Assembly: GCF_900110295.1 (NCBI RefSeq)
Contig: NZ_FODF01000007.1
Location: 62,001 to 126,000, forward strand
Source of the DNA: Peptostreptococcus russellii
Lineage (GTDB): Bacteria; Bacillota; Clostridia; Peptostreptococcales; Peptostreptococcaceae
Reading direction: 5' to 3'
Length of the DNA stretch: 64,000 nt
How positions within the stretch are numbered: the stretch's first letter is position 1; every line of letters begins with the position of its first letter. Shown here piece after piece: positions 37,484-46,234 of this stretch. The translations under genes and the position numbers were made by a program. The notes under the pieces are model-generated. The model did not search any database. It saw nothing but the letters and a program-made list of their open reading frames with translations, and was not told the DNA's origin.

Positions 37484-38599
37484 TTATTTACCTTCTTCAA
37501 TGGCCCTAATCTCTTCTTCGCCTGTTCTTCCCTCTTTTTTGAGCTTGATAACTTTAATAGCGATAAGAACTAATAATACTATCCCTACATATCCAGTATA
37601 TGGATATACTGTTCCTACCAAAACATCAAATGGAAGGAAACCACCTATTAAAGCCAGTATAGAAAATATAAGTGAAAGTATCTTAAATCCTTTTGTTCCA
37701 TCACTATAAAATCTATTTGTACACTGCCATAATAAAGGTGCTGCTGTTGAGAATATACCCAGTATTAGCACTATAGAGAATAACTTCCCAACTATTGGGC
37801 TAATTTCATCTGCTAGTACTAAAGTTGGAATACTCTTATTAAATAGTTCTGGAGCATTTGATAATATTGCAAGATACATCATAGCTGCAGCAAGCATTAA
37901 AGATACTGCTCCCAAAAGTCCACCGTAATATGCCTCTTTTTTGCTACTAGCTGTAGTTCCAAGTCCTGCAAGGAATCCCATTACAACAAATACATTGAAA
38001 GATGCATATAAAACACCTGACATAAATGCATTTGGCGCTGGTTTTTGTATTGGCGCTGTCTTTAAAAATTCAAGAGAGGATGCAAATGTTCCCGCATTTT
38101 TAAATAAGCTAATTCCACCAACAAGTATTGTAAATACAATTATTATAGGTCCTATATTACCTAAAACCTTAGACAATTTGTCAACACCAAATGAAACACT
38201 AAGATATGATAAGACAATCATACCTATTCTTCCAACATGAGGACTCAAACCGTAGTATTCAGATAAAGTTGCTCCAGAACCTGATATCATAACAACTAAT
38301 ACTGCAAATAAAAATGCTGGAACAAACCAATCTAAAAATTTACCTATTGTTTTACCTGTGTATAATGAAAATATTTTTGTTGAATCTTTAGGTTTTACAA
38401 GTCTACCTCTATTTAGTACTTCCATTCCTAAAAACGCAAATAATGCCATCGATACTAAACATGCTATTATTCCTGATAGTCCATAAAAGGAGAAAAACTG
38501 CATTATCTCCTGCCCCGTTGCAAATCCAGAACCTATAACTGTTGCAACATAAGATCCTGCATAAACTATCACTTTTCTAAAACTTACTGAATTATCCAT
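37484..38599 (-). CDS. YkvI-family membrane transporter
   Basis: The 371 residues form about ten membrane helices and open with the family motif YVATVIGSGFATGQEIMQFF (residues 17-36), where unwound-helix glycines recall the LeuT/APC fold. Proteins called YkvI are predicted transporters related to BrnQ-like and amino acid carriers; substrates are not known. It follows the class III PLP enzyme gene by 35 bases, so an amino acid or its racemised form is a reasonable guess. Confidence 0.75.
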   Translation of the reverse strand: MDNSVSFRKVIVYAGSYVATVIGSGFATGQEIMQFFSFYGLSGIIACLVSMALFAFLGMEVLNRGRLVKPKDSTKIFSLYTGKTIGKFLDWFVPAFLFAVLVVMISGSGATLSEYYGLSPHVGRIGMIVLSYLSVSFGVDKLSKVLGNIGPIIIVFTILVGGISLFKNAGTFASSLEFLKTAPIQKPAPNAFMSGVLYASFNVFVVMGFLAGLGTTASSKKEAYYGGLLGAVSLMLAAAMMYLAILSNAPELFNKSIPTLVLADEISPIVGKLFSIVLILGIFSTAAPLLWQCTNRFYSDGTKGFKILSLIFSILALIGGFLPFDVLVGTVYPYTGYVGIVLLVLIAIKVIKLKKEGRTGEEEIRAIEEGK

Positions 38600-38634
38600 C
38601 CCTTATTTACCTCTGCCATTCATAATATTACTTT

Positions 38635-39957
38635 TTACCAACCCTTTATTTCATCAAGTATAGAATCGCTTATTTTCCCTTCACTGTAATCTTTCATTAC
38701 AGAGTCTAGTATTTCTATAGCTTCATCCATTTGTTCATACTCAATTACTAGTGGTGGCTGTACTCTTAATGTGGATTTATTTAAGAATATTAAAACTAGA
38801 CCTCTCTTAAATGCTTCATAGCAAATCTTTGCTGTTGCATTAGGATTCTTTTTTCCTGTTTCAGGGTCTATAATATCTACCCCCATACTAAGACCCATTG
38901 GTCTTATTTCACCTATAAAGTTATATTTTTTCTTTAATTGTTCAAATTTATCTGTAAGGTATTTACCCTTTTCAACAGATACCTTATTAGCATTCATCCT
39001 TTCAAGTATTTCTATATTTTTTAATGCTGCAGCACATACTGTTGCATTTCCTGCAAGAGTAAATAAATGTGCTGGTGCTTCTAGTGAGTCCATTATTTCT
39101 GTTCTACCTACTACTGCACCTAGTGGAAGACCACCACCTACAGATTTCCCCATTACATAAAGGTCTGCTTCTACACCATAATTTTCTATACAGAACCACT
39201 TACCTGTTCTACAAAGACCAAGCTGTATTTCATCAGATACTAGAAGTATTCCGTGCTTATCACAAATGTCTCTCAATGCCTGAACCCATTCAGTTGGTGG
39301 TATTATAAGACCTTGATCACCTGCTATTGGTTCAATAAATATAGCTGCAACTTCATCTGCAGGAAGATATGTTGAAAATGCAAGTTCCATGTCTGCAATA
39401 CAGTCTTGCCAAGGAGTATTTTTATCTGGATATTTAAAGTGATACATCTCTGGAAGTAACGGACCTATGTTTTTTCTCATATTAAGACTTAAAGCTGATA
39501 ATGAAATTGATCCATATGTGCTACCGTGATAAGCACCTATCATAGAAATTACCTTTGTTCTACCAGTATATGCTCTTGCTAATTTTATAGCAGAGTCAAT
39601 TCCTGCTGAGCCAGTTGCACTAAATAAAACCTTCTTATCATCTTTACCTGGCGCCAACTTTGCTAGTTTTTCAGCCAAAAGAATAGGCGGTAATGTGTTA
39701 AAATATGCAAAAGTATATTGAGTAATCTTGTCCATCTGCTCTTTAACTGCTTCTGCAATCTCTTTGTTACCATGTCCTAAATTAGCTGAACATGCACTTG
39801 ATAAAAAATCTATATACTTTTTACCATCATGATCAAATAATAGTGCACCGCACCCACTTTCAAATGCAATTGGCGCATATGCAATCTGTTGAGTAACTGC
39901 TATACTCTTATCAGATTTAGCCTGAATTGCATCATTTCTGTAATCACCTAAACTCAT
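38635..39957 (-). CDS. Class III PLP enzyme, probable amino acid racemase/epimerase
   Basis: The 440 residues have the fold-I class III pattern: GSAGIDSAIKLARAYTGR near 117, VSDEIQLGLCRTGKW near 240 and the PLP lysine in YVMGKSVGGGLPLGAVVG near 265. Automated naming would give 4-aminobutyrate transaminase. Several stretches instead recall Lactobacillus buchneri isoleucine 2-epimerase: GAYHGSTYGSISLSALSLNM, IGPLLPEM, EAPAHLFTLAGN and a C-terminal KGW. An amino acid racemase is therefore likely. It precedes the YkvI transporter and is divergent from alr. AGGAGG precedes the ATG. Confidence 0.75.
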   Translation of the reverse strand: MSLGDYRNDAIQAKSDKSIAVTQQIAYAPIAFESGCGALLFDHDGKKYIDFLSSACSANLGHGNKEIAEAVKEQMDKITQYTFAYFNTLPPILLAEKLAKLAPGKDDKKVLFSATGSAGIDSAIKLARAYTGRTKVISMIGAYHGSTYGSISLSALSLNMRKNIGPLLPEMYHFKYPDKNTPWQDCIADMELAFSTYLPADEVAAIFIEPIAGDQGLIIPPTEWVQALRDICDKHGILLVSDEIQLGLCRTGKWFCIENYGVEADLYVMGKSVGGGLPLGAVVGRTEIMDSLEAPAHLFTLAGNATVCAAALKNIEILERMNANKVSVEKGKYLTDKFEQLKKKYNFIGEIRPMGLSMGVDIIDPETGKKNPNATAKICYEAFKRGLVLIFLNKSTLRVQPPLVIEYEQMDEAIEILDSVMKDYSEGKISDSILDEIKGW

Positions 39958-40320
39958 ATTAATTCCTCCTATTAAAATGTACTTTTTTGTATATTATTTC
40001 ATGAAATTAAAACAATTTCTTTTTTAAAGTATATATTATGTTATTTATTATGTCAACGTTTTTCCAAATCACAAATAAAGCCTAAAACCACTTATTAAGA
40101 TTAAGTTTTTAACTTTAAAGGAATTTAACCTTAATTTACTTATTTTATTTATTATATTTAATGTATATATATTTATTAAAATAAAAACACATATATCACC
40201 TTTTTTTTATAGTTTTATATTTCGGAAGATTGTGAACTATTAGTTTTTTCCTTATAAATACAATAATTAGTGCCGATTAATGATATAATATATATACATT
40301 ATATATATGGAGGTATCATT
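39958..40320. other. Divergent promoter region, racemase genes
   Basis: This AT-rich region holds both promoters for the class III enzyme and alr. An extended -10, TGATATAAT, ends near 40289 and suits alr. No operator is obvious. Confidence 0.5.
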
Positions 40321-41487
40321 ATGTCATTAATAAATAATTCAGTCAATTGGGTGGAAGTAGATTTAGATGCAATTTTATACAATCTAAATGGACTTAGAAA
40401 AAAACTTCCAAGTCAAACAAAAGTCTGTATGGTAGTTAAGTCTAATGCATATGGACATGGTTCAGCCAAACTGGCAAAATTTTACGAAGAAAATGGTGTT
40501 GATTTTCTTGCCGTTGCGAGAGCAAGAGAAGCTTTTGAAATTAGAAAAGCCGGTGTTACCATCCCTATTTTAAATCTTGGTTACACCAACCTTCCAACAG
40601 TTGAAGACTGTATTAAAAACAACGTGTCAATGACAATATTCGACTATGAGTATGCTAAGAAAATAAATGATATTGCAAAGAAAATAAATAGAACTGCAAA
40701 AATACATCTTAAAATGGATACAGGCATGTCAAGACTAGGGTATGTTGTATTAGAGGAAGATATAGATCATATTGTTTTAGAAATAGAAAAAATAAGTAAG
40801 TTGGAATATATAGAAATTGAGGGTATGTATACTCACTTTGCTACAGCAGATGCTAGAAACAAAGAATTTGAAGAGTTACAAACAGGAAGATTTGCTAAAA
40901 TGGTAGAAGCTCTTGAGAATAAAGGCTTAAGACCGCCATATGTGCATTCATCTAATAGTGCTGAAATTCTAGATATGGAAGAAAAATACGATATGGTAAG
41001 AATGGGAATTGTTCAATATGGACTTTATCCATCTGATGAGGTTTCACGTTCAGTAGACCTTAAACCTGCTATGAGCTTCAAAGCAAAGGTTTCAAATATA
41101 AAAATACTTAATCCTGGTACATCAATTAGTTATGGTAGAATATATTTTACTACTGTAAAAGAAAGAATTGCTACTATTACAGTTGGATACGCCGATGGTT
41201 TTCTTAGAGGAAGAAGAAATCCATATGTATCTATCAATGGAATAAAATGTCCTATAGTAGGAAGAATTTGTATGGATCAGTGTATGGTTAGAGTTCCTAT
41301 GGATATGGATATAAAGATCGATGATGATGTACTTATATTTGGAAGTGAACATGTTACAGTAGATGATATAGCGCATGACTGTGACACTATAAACTATGAG
41401 GTTTTATGTCAGGTTTCAAGAAGAGTACCTAGAGTTTATATACAAGATGGAAAGATTGTAGACATTGTAGACTATCTACTAGATTAA
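40321..41487 (+). CDS. alr: Alanine racemase
   Basis: Alr interconverts L- and D-alanine for peptidoglycan. The 388-residue fold-III enzyme has the PLP lysine in MVVKSNAYGHG near 37, the catalytic tyrosine in GTSISYGRIYFT near 277, and the substrate loop GRICMDQCMVRVP near 318. Length is normal. ATG 40321 was chosen because GGAGG is 7 bases upstream; an earlier in-frame ATG at 40270 lies within the promoter. Broader specificity is possible given the neighbours. Confidence 0.94.
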   Translation: MSLINNSVNWVEVDLDAILYNLNGLRKKLPSQTKVCMVVKSNAYGHGSAKLAKFYEENGVDFLAVARAREAFEIRKAGVTIPILNLGYTNLPTVEDCIKNNVSMTIFDYEYAKKINDIAKKINRTAKIHLKMDTGMSRLGYVVLEEDIDHIVLEIEKISKLEYIEIEGMYTHFATADARNKEFEELQTGRFAKMVEALENKGLRPPYVHSSNSAEILDMEEKYDMVRMGIVQYGLYPSDEVSRSVDLKPAMSFKAKVSNIKILNPGTSISYGRIYFTTVKERIATITVGYADGFLRGRRNPYVSINGIKCPIVGRICMDQCMVRVPMDMDIKIDDDVLIFGSEHVTVDDIAHDCDTINYEVLCQVSRRVPRVYIQDGKIVDIVDYLLD

Positions 41488-41519
41488 TACGTATTTGAAC
41501 AATCAAAAATATTATTTTT

Positions 41520-41547
41520 AAAAGGAGAGTTTTCTCTCCTTTTTTTA
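41520..41547 (+). terminator. alr terminator
   Basis: AAAGGAGAG pairs with CTCTCCTTT over TTTT and runs into T residues, 33 bases past the alr stop. Confidence 0.8.
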
Positions 41548-41797
41548 TTTATTTATAGAACATTTATAAATAATATTAAAACTCAATATATACTCTTGAA
41601 TTTTGAACTGAAAATATATAAATTTTATATAAATACAGCTAACTACACCAAAGAGCGTTGTCTAGTTATTTTATTTATTATTTCCCTCTTAAAAGTATTT
41701 TTAAACTAAAACTTAATTTTATGTACTTATACTCTATTTTTAGCAGTCAAAAAATCTTTTTTTATTATTTTATTCTAATTTAATTAATAATTTTAGG

Positions 41798-41826
41798 TTG
41801 AAATATACTTTAAATAGTAGTAAAAT
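41798..41826 (+). promoter_or_regulatory. Promoter of the Ldh2-type gene
   Basis: TTGAAA (41798-41803), 17 bases, TAAAAT (41821-41826), 38 bases before the start. Confidence 0.65.
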
Positions 41827-41864
41827 TAATCTTGTAAAAAACTTAATAGAAAGAGGTATAGATT

Positions 41865-42953
41865 ATGGAAATACAAGCAATTAGAGTAAACGCCGATGAA
41901 CTTACTAGTTTCTGCAAAAGAGCTTTTAAAAAGTACGGTTTTTCAGACAAGGATGCCGATACAATTACAGATGTACTTTTAGCAGCAGACTTATATGGGG
42001 TAGATACTCATGGTTCTCAAAGACTTGAAATGTATCGTAAGCAGATACAGAAAGGATTTATCCACGTTGAAAATCAGCCTAAAATAGCTTTTGAAACTCC
42101 TATATCTGCAGTAGTAGATGGAAATAGAGCTATGGGACAGGTAGTTGGTAAGTACGCAATGGAAATTGCTATCGAAAAGGCAAAAAAATCGGGAATAGGA
42201 CTTGTTACAGTTCGTAATTCCAATCACTACGGTATAGCAAGTTACTATAGTAAACTAGCTTGTAATGAAGGACTTATCGGGGTATCTATGACGAACTCAT
42301 TCCCTGTTGTTGTACCAACATTTGGAAAACATCCAATGATGGGAACAAATCCTATAGCTGTTTCAATACCTGCAGATCCTGTAGATTTCAATTTTGATGT
42401 GGCTACTTCTGTAGTTGCTTATGGAAAAGTTGAAGTTAGAAACAAAAAAGGTATAGAACTTCCAGTAGGTTGGGGAATTAATGATGAAGGTAAAGATGCA
42501 ATAAACCCTATGGACATCATAAATGGTATTGCCTACAGAACTTGTGGACTTCATCCTCTAGGCGGATCTTCAGAATTATTTGGTGGACACAAGGGATTTG
42601 GATTTTCACTAATAGTTGAATTCCTTACTGCAATATTATCAAACGGATTTACTTCTAACCATTCTGAAGATGATGGCATAGCAGGTATATGTCATTACTT
42701 TATGGCAATAGACCCTAACTTATTCGGTGATGCTGAACAAATTAAATCACATTGGAATACTTACCTTCAAGAAGTTAGAGATTCAGAAAAGGCATATCAG
42801 CAAGATAGAATATATATTCATGGTGAAAAGGAAGCAGAAAAACACCAAGATAGATTAGATAATGGTGTACCTATACTACCTAAGACTCTTGAAGAAATGG
42901 AAAATCTTGCAAAGCAACTTGATATGGAATTTGGTATAACTCTTCCTGAGTAA
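41865..42953 (+). CDS. Ldh2/MDH2-type NAD(P)-dependent dehydrogenase
   Basis: This family uses a non-Rossmann NAD(P) fold and includes malate, sulfolactate and ureidoglycolate dehydrogenases and the imine reductase DpkA. The 362 residues have LYGVDTHGSQRLEMY near 44, TVRNSNHYGIASYYSKLA near 114 with the catalytic histidine, GTNPIAVSIPA near 158, and GGHKGFGFSLIVEFLTA near 237. Lactate or malate dehydrogenase is the default call. A 2-hydroxy or 2-imino acid substrate is possible because the gene follows a racemase. GAAAGAGG precedes the ATG. Confidence 0.8.
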   Translation: MEIQAIRVNADELTSFCKRAFKKYGFSDKDADTITDVLLAADLYGVDTHGSQRLEMYRKQIQKGFIHVENQPKIAFETPISAVVDGNRAMGQVVGKYAMEIAIEKAKKSGIGLVTVRNSNHYGIASYYSKLACNEGLIGVSMTNSFPVVVPTFGKHPMMGTNPIAVSIPADPVDFNFDVATSVVAYGKVEVRNKKGIELPVGWGINDEGKDAINPMDIINGIAYRTCGLHPLGGSSELFGGHKGFGFSLIVEFLTAILSNGFTSNHSEDDGIAGICHYFMAIDPNLFGDAEQIKSHWNTYLQEVRDSEKAYQQDRIYIHGEKEAEKHQDRLDNGVPILPKTLEEMENLAKQLDMEFGITLPE

Positions 42954-43130
42954 TACATTTAACTTACAGTATGATTAATATGAATATATAGTTAATTATA
43001 TATAGTATGCTCTTATAATTAGTTTGGAAAAATATTCTTTACAAGCTTTTATGTATACAATATATGTTATTTAATATAATCAACTTAATATTTCATATAT
43101 TATCAATATTAACTTAATATTATTTTATAA

Positions 43131-43173
43131 AAAATAGACAGCTAGTTAGTTTTACCAAAAGCTGTCTATTTTT
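43131..43173. terminator. Terminator of the Ldh2-type gene
   Basis: AAAATAGACAGCT pairs with AGCTGTCTATTTT around a 17-base loop, followed by T residues on the plus strand. Confidence 0.75.
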
Positions 43174-43196
43174 ATATTATTTTTGACAATAAAAAA

Positions 43197-43223
43197 GGTC
43201 TAACACAAATCCTGCGTTAAACC
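43197..43223 (-). terminator. rplT operon terminator
   Basis: On the minus strand GGTTTAACGCA pairs with TGTGTTAGACC with two G-U pairs, followed by a T run. It lies 24 bases past the rplT stop. Confidence 0.7.
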
Positions 43224-43246
43224 CTAATTTTCTATATTTGAAGCTA

Positions 43247-43603
43247 TTAAGCTAAGTTGCTTTTAGCAACTTCTACTAACTTAGCAAATCCAGCTGGATC
43301 AGCTATAGCTAATTCAGAAAGCATCTTTCTGTTTACTTCAATTCCAGCCTTCTTTAGACCGTTCATGAATCTTGAATATGACATGTCGTTCATTCTACAT
43401 GCTGCATTTATTCTCTGTATCCAAAGCTTTCTGAAGTCTCTCTTCTTCTGCTTTCTTCCTATATATGCGTTATTTAAAGCCTTCATAACGAACTGGTTTG
43501 AAGTCTTGAAAAGCTTACTTCTTGATCCCTGGTATCCCTTTGCAAGCTTTATTACCTTTTTATGTCTCTTATGGGCGTTCATTCCCTTTTTTACTCTTGC
43601 CAT
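43247..43603 (-). CDS. rplT: Large ribosomal subunit protein bL20
   Basis: The 118-residue basic protein starts [20 protein letters not shown] and has [20 protein letters not shown]-like helices (here [20 protein letters not shown] near 50), as in all bL20. It builds the 50S subunit and represses its own operon in other bacteria. It is 32 bases after rpmI with an AGGAGG site. Confidence 0.98.
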   Translation of the reverse strand: MARVKKGMNAHKRHKKVIKLAKGYQGSRSKLFKTSNQFVMKALNNAYIGRKQKKRDFRKLWIQRINAACRMNDMSYSRFMNGLKKAGIEVNRKMLSELAIADPAGFAKLVEVAKSNLA

Positions 43604-43635
43604 TGTAACTCCTCCTCGATTTTATTTCTTAATTC

Positions 43636-43833
43636 CTACTTGTATGGTAATAACTGTGCTATTCTCTTAGCATCTCCATCACTTACTAAAGTTGACTTTC
43701 TTAAGTTCATCTTAGTCTTTGGTGACTTCTTTGTAAGTATATGAGCTTTATAAGCTTTAGCTCTCTTAAGCTTTCCACTTCCTGTTCTTCTTAATCTCTT
43801 TGCTGCACCTCTATGTGTCTTCATCTTTGGCAT
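43636..43833 (-). CDS. rpmI: Large ribosomal subunit protein bL35
   Basis: The 65-residue basic protein begins [20 protein letters not shown] and ends with the usual RIAQLLPYK. It lies between infC and rplT in the conserved order and has an AGGAGG site. Confidence 0.98.
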   Translation of the reverse strand: MPKMKTHRGAAKRLRRTGSGKLKRAKAYKAHILTKKSPKTKMNLRKSTLVSDGDAKRIAQLLPYK

Positions 43834-43859
43834 AACAAAATCCTCCTCTCAATTATTAT

Positions 43860-44369
43860 CTATTTCTTTGGATCTATAACTGTAACCATGTTGTTTCCCT
43901 CAAACTTAGGGGGTTTACCTGGTTCTCCAAACTCGCTTAACATGTCAATGAAGTTCATCATTACTTCTCTTCCGATGTCCTTATGACCAAGCTCTCTACC
44001 TCTAAATCTAAGTTCAACTTTTACTTTATCTCCCTTTTTAAGGAATTTAATTGCCTGATTAGCCTTAGTCTTTAAATCATTTTCACCGATAGCCGGTCTT
44101 AATCTTATTTCCTTGACATTGATTGTCTTTTGCTTTTTCTTTGCTTCTTTTTCCATTCTTGACTGTTCATACTTGAACTTTCCATAGTCCATAATCTTAC
44201 AAACAGCTGGTTTTGCATTTGGAGAAATCATAGCTAAATCAAGATTCTTACGTCTTGCTAATTCTAAAGCCTGCTTTGAGCTCATTATACCTAACTGTTC
44301 TCCAGTTTCTGATATAACTCTGATTTCCTTTGCATTAATTTCTTCGTTGATTAATAATTCCTTACTGAT
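43860..44369 (-). CDS. infC: Translation initiation factor IF-3
   Basis: IF-3 selects start codons on the 30S subunit. The 169 residues begin ISKELLINEEINAKEIRVI and include the linker region KPAVCKIMDYGKFKYEQSR near 63 and the C-domain RFRGRELGHKDIG near 120. The start appears to be the rare codon ATC at 44369-44367, placed 7 bases after AGAGGTG. The nearest in-frame ATG lies 29 codons upstream, inside the leader terminator, and adds an unrelated sequence. Rare AUU-type starts let IF-3 limit its own synthesis in other bacteria, so the same control is expected. Confidence 0.93.
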   Translation of the reverse strand: MSKELLINEEINAKEIRVISETGEQLGIMSSKQALELARRKNLDLAMISPNAKPAVCKIMDYGKFKYEQSRMEKEAKKKQKTINVKEIRLRPAIGENDLKTKANQAIKFLKKGDKVKVELRFRGRELGHKDIGREVMMNFIDMLSEFGEPGKPPKFEGNNMVTVIDPKK

Positions 44370-44576
44370 ATTAGAGCACCTCTTCTTTCGCTTATAATAA
44401 AATAAAAAGACGGATATAAAATCCGCCATAAGTTCCAAAATAAAATAGCAAAACAAAAGCTTTTACTAATTTCACTTTTTAACCCAACTAGCTACGCAAA
44501 GTGCTGTTAGGTGAGAACGGATTCTACTTCTTTTCATTACTTTACTAAGTATACAGGGATATTTTTAGATTGTCAA
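44370..44576 (-). ncRNA. infC-rpmI-rplT leader, L20-leader type
   Basis: A consensus promoter TTGACA-17-TATACT (44576-44548) is followed by a 170-nt leader. It has a conserved-looking block AGAATCCGTTCTCACCTAAC and GTTGGGTTAAAAAG, then a terminator hairpin GGCGGAT with ATCCGTC (44427-44409) followed by TTTTTA, just before infC. This resembles the Firmicute L20 leader in which bL20 binding promotes early termination. The family match is from memory. Confidence 0.75.
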
Positions 44577-44648
44577 GTTTTTTTTTACTTTTTTTCTATT
44601 TTGGAAGTTTAAATATATCTACTTCTTACTAATTGACATATGATACTA

Positions 44649-45512
44649 TTAATAAGATATTATTTCATATCCATCTTCTGTAACTAATAACTGATGCTCC
44701 CATTGAGCTGATAAAGAGCCATCTTTTGTATATGATGTCCACCCATTTTGCTTGTCTACATATACCTGTGGCTTACCTATATTTATCATCGGTTCTATTG
44801 TAAACACCATTCCAGGAACCATAACCATTCCAGTTCCCTTTCTTGCAGCATGTGAAACAAATGGTTCTTCATGGAATTCATTTCCTATACCATGACCTCC
44901 AAACATTGTAACTACTGAGTAACCCTTAGATGTTGCATATTCATATATTGCAGCGCCTATGTCTCCTATATGCCCCCAAGGCTTAACCTGTTCCATCCCC
45001 TTTTCAAGGCATTCCTTAGTTACTTCTACTAGCTTCTTAGCTTCTTCAGAAGCTTCTCCTACTATAAACATTCTAGATGCATCTGAAAAATATCCATCCT
45101 TTATAGTTGAAACATCTATGTTTATTATATCGCCTTCTTTAAGAATAGCTTTTTTTGAAGGTATACCGTGACAAACTTCATTATTTATAGAAGTACAACA
45201 ACTTTTTGGAAAGCCTTCATAGTTTAAAGGTGCTGGAATTGCTCCATGCTCTACAGTATAATCATGTACCATATTATCTATATCTTCAGTACTCATTCCA
45301 GCCTTGATCTTATCTGATATAAAATCCAATACACCAGTATTTACTACTGCACTTGCCTTTATACCCTCAATCTCTTTTGGAGTCTTTATTATAAATCTAT
45401 TAGGTACTATATTACCTGCCAACTGTAATTCTCTTAATTTTTCATCTTGTTCCATGTGGCATTTTTTGTACTTTAGTCCGCTTCCACACCAACACTTATC
45501 ATTTCTATTCAA
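44649..45512 (-). CDS. map: Methionine aminopeptidase with SEC-C zinc motif
   Basis: Map removes N-terminal methionine. The 287 residues open with a SEC-C motif, CWCGSGLKYKKCH (residues 8-20), a small zinc-binding tag also found on SecA and some Map enzymes. The catalytic domain follows with metal ligands in IINIDVSTIKDGYFSDASRM near 127 and MFGGHGIGNEFHEEP near 204, plus TIEPMINIG near 238. The start is TTG 45512, 8 bases after AAGGAGG; no in-frame ATG fits. Confidence 0.92.
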   Translation of the reverse strand: MNRNDKCWCGSGLKYKKCHMEQDEKLRELQLAGNIVPNRFIIKTPKEIEGIKASAVVNTGVLDFISDKIKAGMSTEDIDNMVHDYTVEHGAIPAPLNYEGFPKSCCTSINNEVCHGIPSKKAILKEGDIINIDVSTIKDGYFSDASRMFIVGEASEEAKKLVEVTKECLEKGMEQVKPWGHIGDIGAAIYEYATSKGYSVVTMFGGHGIGNEFHEEPFVSHAARKGTGMVMVPGMVFTIEPMINIGKPQVYVDKQNGWTSYTKDGSLSAQWEHQLLVTEDGYEIISY

Positions 45513-45944
45513 AACACATTCCTCCTTGTTTTTTTATCTATTTTATCTTTCGTATCTAACTTCGAGTACGAAAGCTATTAAATTTTCCTCTATTTATTAT
45601 AATACCATAAAACTCTCTTTCATATTCAAAAATTATAAGAATTACTACTTTCTTTTAATGATTTTTATAAATTTAAAATTCTTTCTTTATAGATTCTCTA
45701 TTATACTAATAAAAAATATATTATTTAAATCATAAAAAAATAATTATATATATGATATAAATGCTTATATTAATATTTTCTCCCAATTCTCGAAGGAAAC
45801 TTCCTTTAAATTCGCAAGGTGATTTTTATTTTCTATTTTATAAGTTATCTTTTAGCTTCTTTCTCGAAACTTTACTTTTTCTATCTACTATATACTCGTA
45901 CTTTCTATTCTAAATTTAAATTTTATTTCAATTTAGGAAAACGA

Positions 45945-45973
45945 TTGACAATATAAAAAATAAGTTATATAAT
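45945..45973 (+). promoter_or_regulatory. Perfect consensus promoter
   Basis: TTGACA (45945-45950), exactly 17 bases, TATAAT (45968-45973). It drives the leader-like RNA upstream of the ECF gene. Confidence 0.8.
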
Positions 45974-45979
45974 GAATAT

Positions 45980-46086
45980 ATTAAAGGTTTTGTTTTTCAT
46001 TTCTTTACCTCAAATTTTGTTAATTGTTATCTTTTTTTGAAAAACAGAACACTGTCAGGACAGTTTGGTAGCTGTCCTTTTTTATT
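45980..46086 (+). ncRNA. Candidate attenuator or small RNA before the ECF gene
   Basis: A transcript from the 45945 promoter would be about 105 nt. It can form a 13-bp stem (GTTTTGTTTTTCA near 45988-46000 with TGAAAAACAGAAC near 46038-46050). It then has two mutually exclusive hairpins: ACTGTC with GACAGT, or AGGACAG with CTGTCCT followed by six T (terminator). This is the logic of a riboswitch or attenuator, but the sequence matches none I recognise. It may instead be a free small RNA. Confidence 0.5.
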
Positions 46087-46164
46087 GTAAAAAATATATT
46101 TTATATATTCATTGCATATTGTATCGATTCATTTTCTGTATTTGCTATATTGTACCGTTATTTA

Positions 46165-46193
46165 TTGACTTTTATCATTTTAACTACTAAAAT
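46165..46193 (+). promoter_or_regulatory. Proximal promoter of the ECF gene
   Basis: TTGACT (46165-46170), 17 bases, TAAAAT (46188-46193), with the ECF ribosome site CGGAGG about 30 bases on. The gene may thus be read without passing the upstream attenuator. Confidence 0.65.
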
Positions 46194-46234
46194 TGTATTG
46201 TACTAATAATTAAATAATTTTCGGAGGTATTTTT

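Larger units (their letters stand above)
41488..41864. other. Intergenic region between alr and the Ldh2 gene
   Basis: The region holds the alr terminator (41520-41547), a long AT-rich part and the promoter at 41798-41826. Nothing else is clear. Confidence 0.5.
45513..46234. other. 722-base gene-free region before the ECF gene
   Basis: No supported ORF. The left half is AT-rich. The right half holds a perfect promoter at 45945, the candidate attenuator RNA ending near 46086, and a second promoter at 46165 just before the ECF gene. Confidence 0.6.

Noticed and set aside
43860-44456. Longer infC reading from ATG 44456
   Set aside because: The extra 29 residues run through the leader terminator hairpin and are unlike IF-3; the ATC start fits the ribosome site.
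45960-46012. An 11-codon minus-strand frame (MKNKTFNIFII) behind GAGGTAAAG
   Set aside because: The ribosome-like site is suggestive, but the frame is tiny, AT-rich, antisense to the candidate leader RNA and has no promoter; chance is the better explanation.
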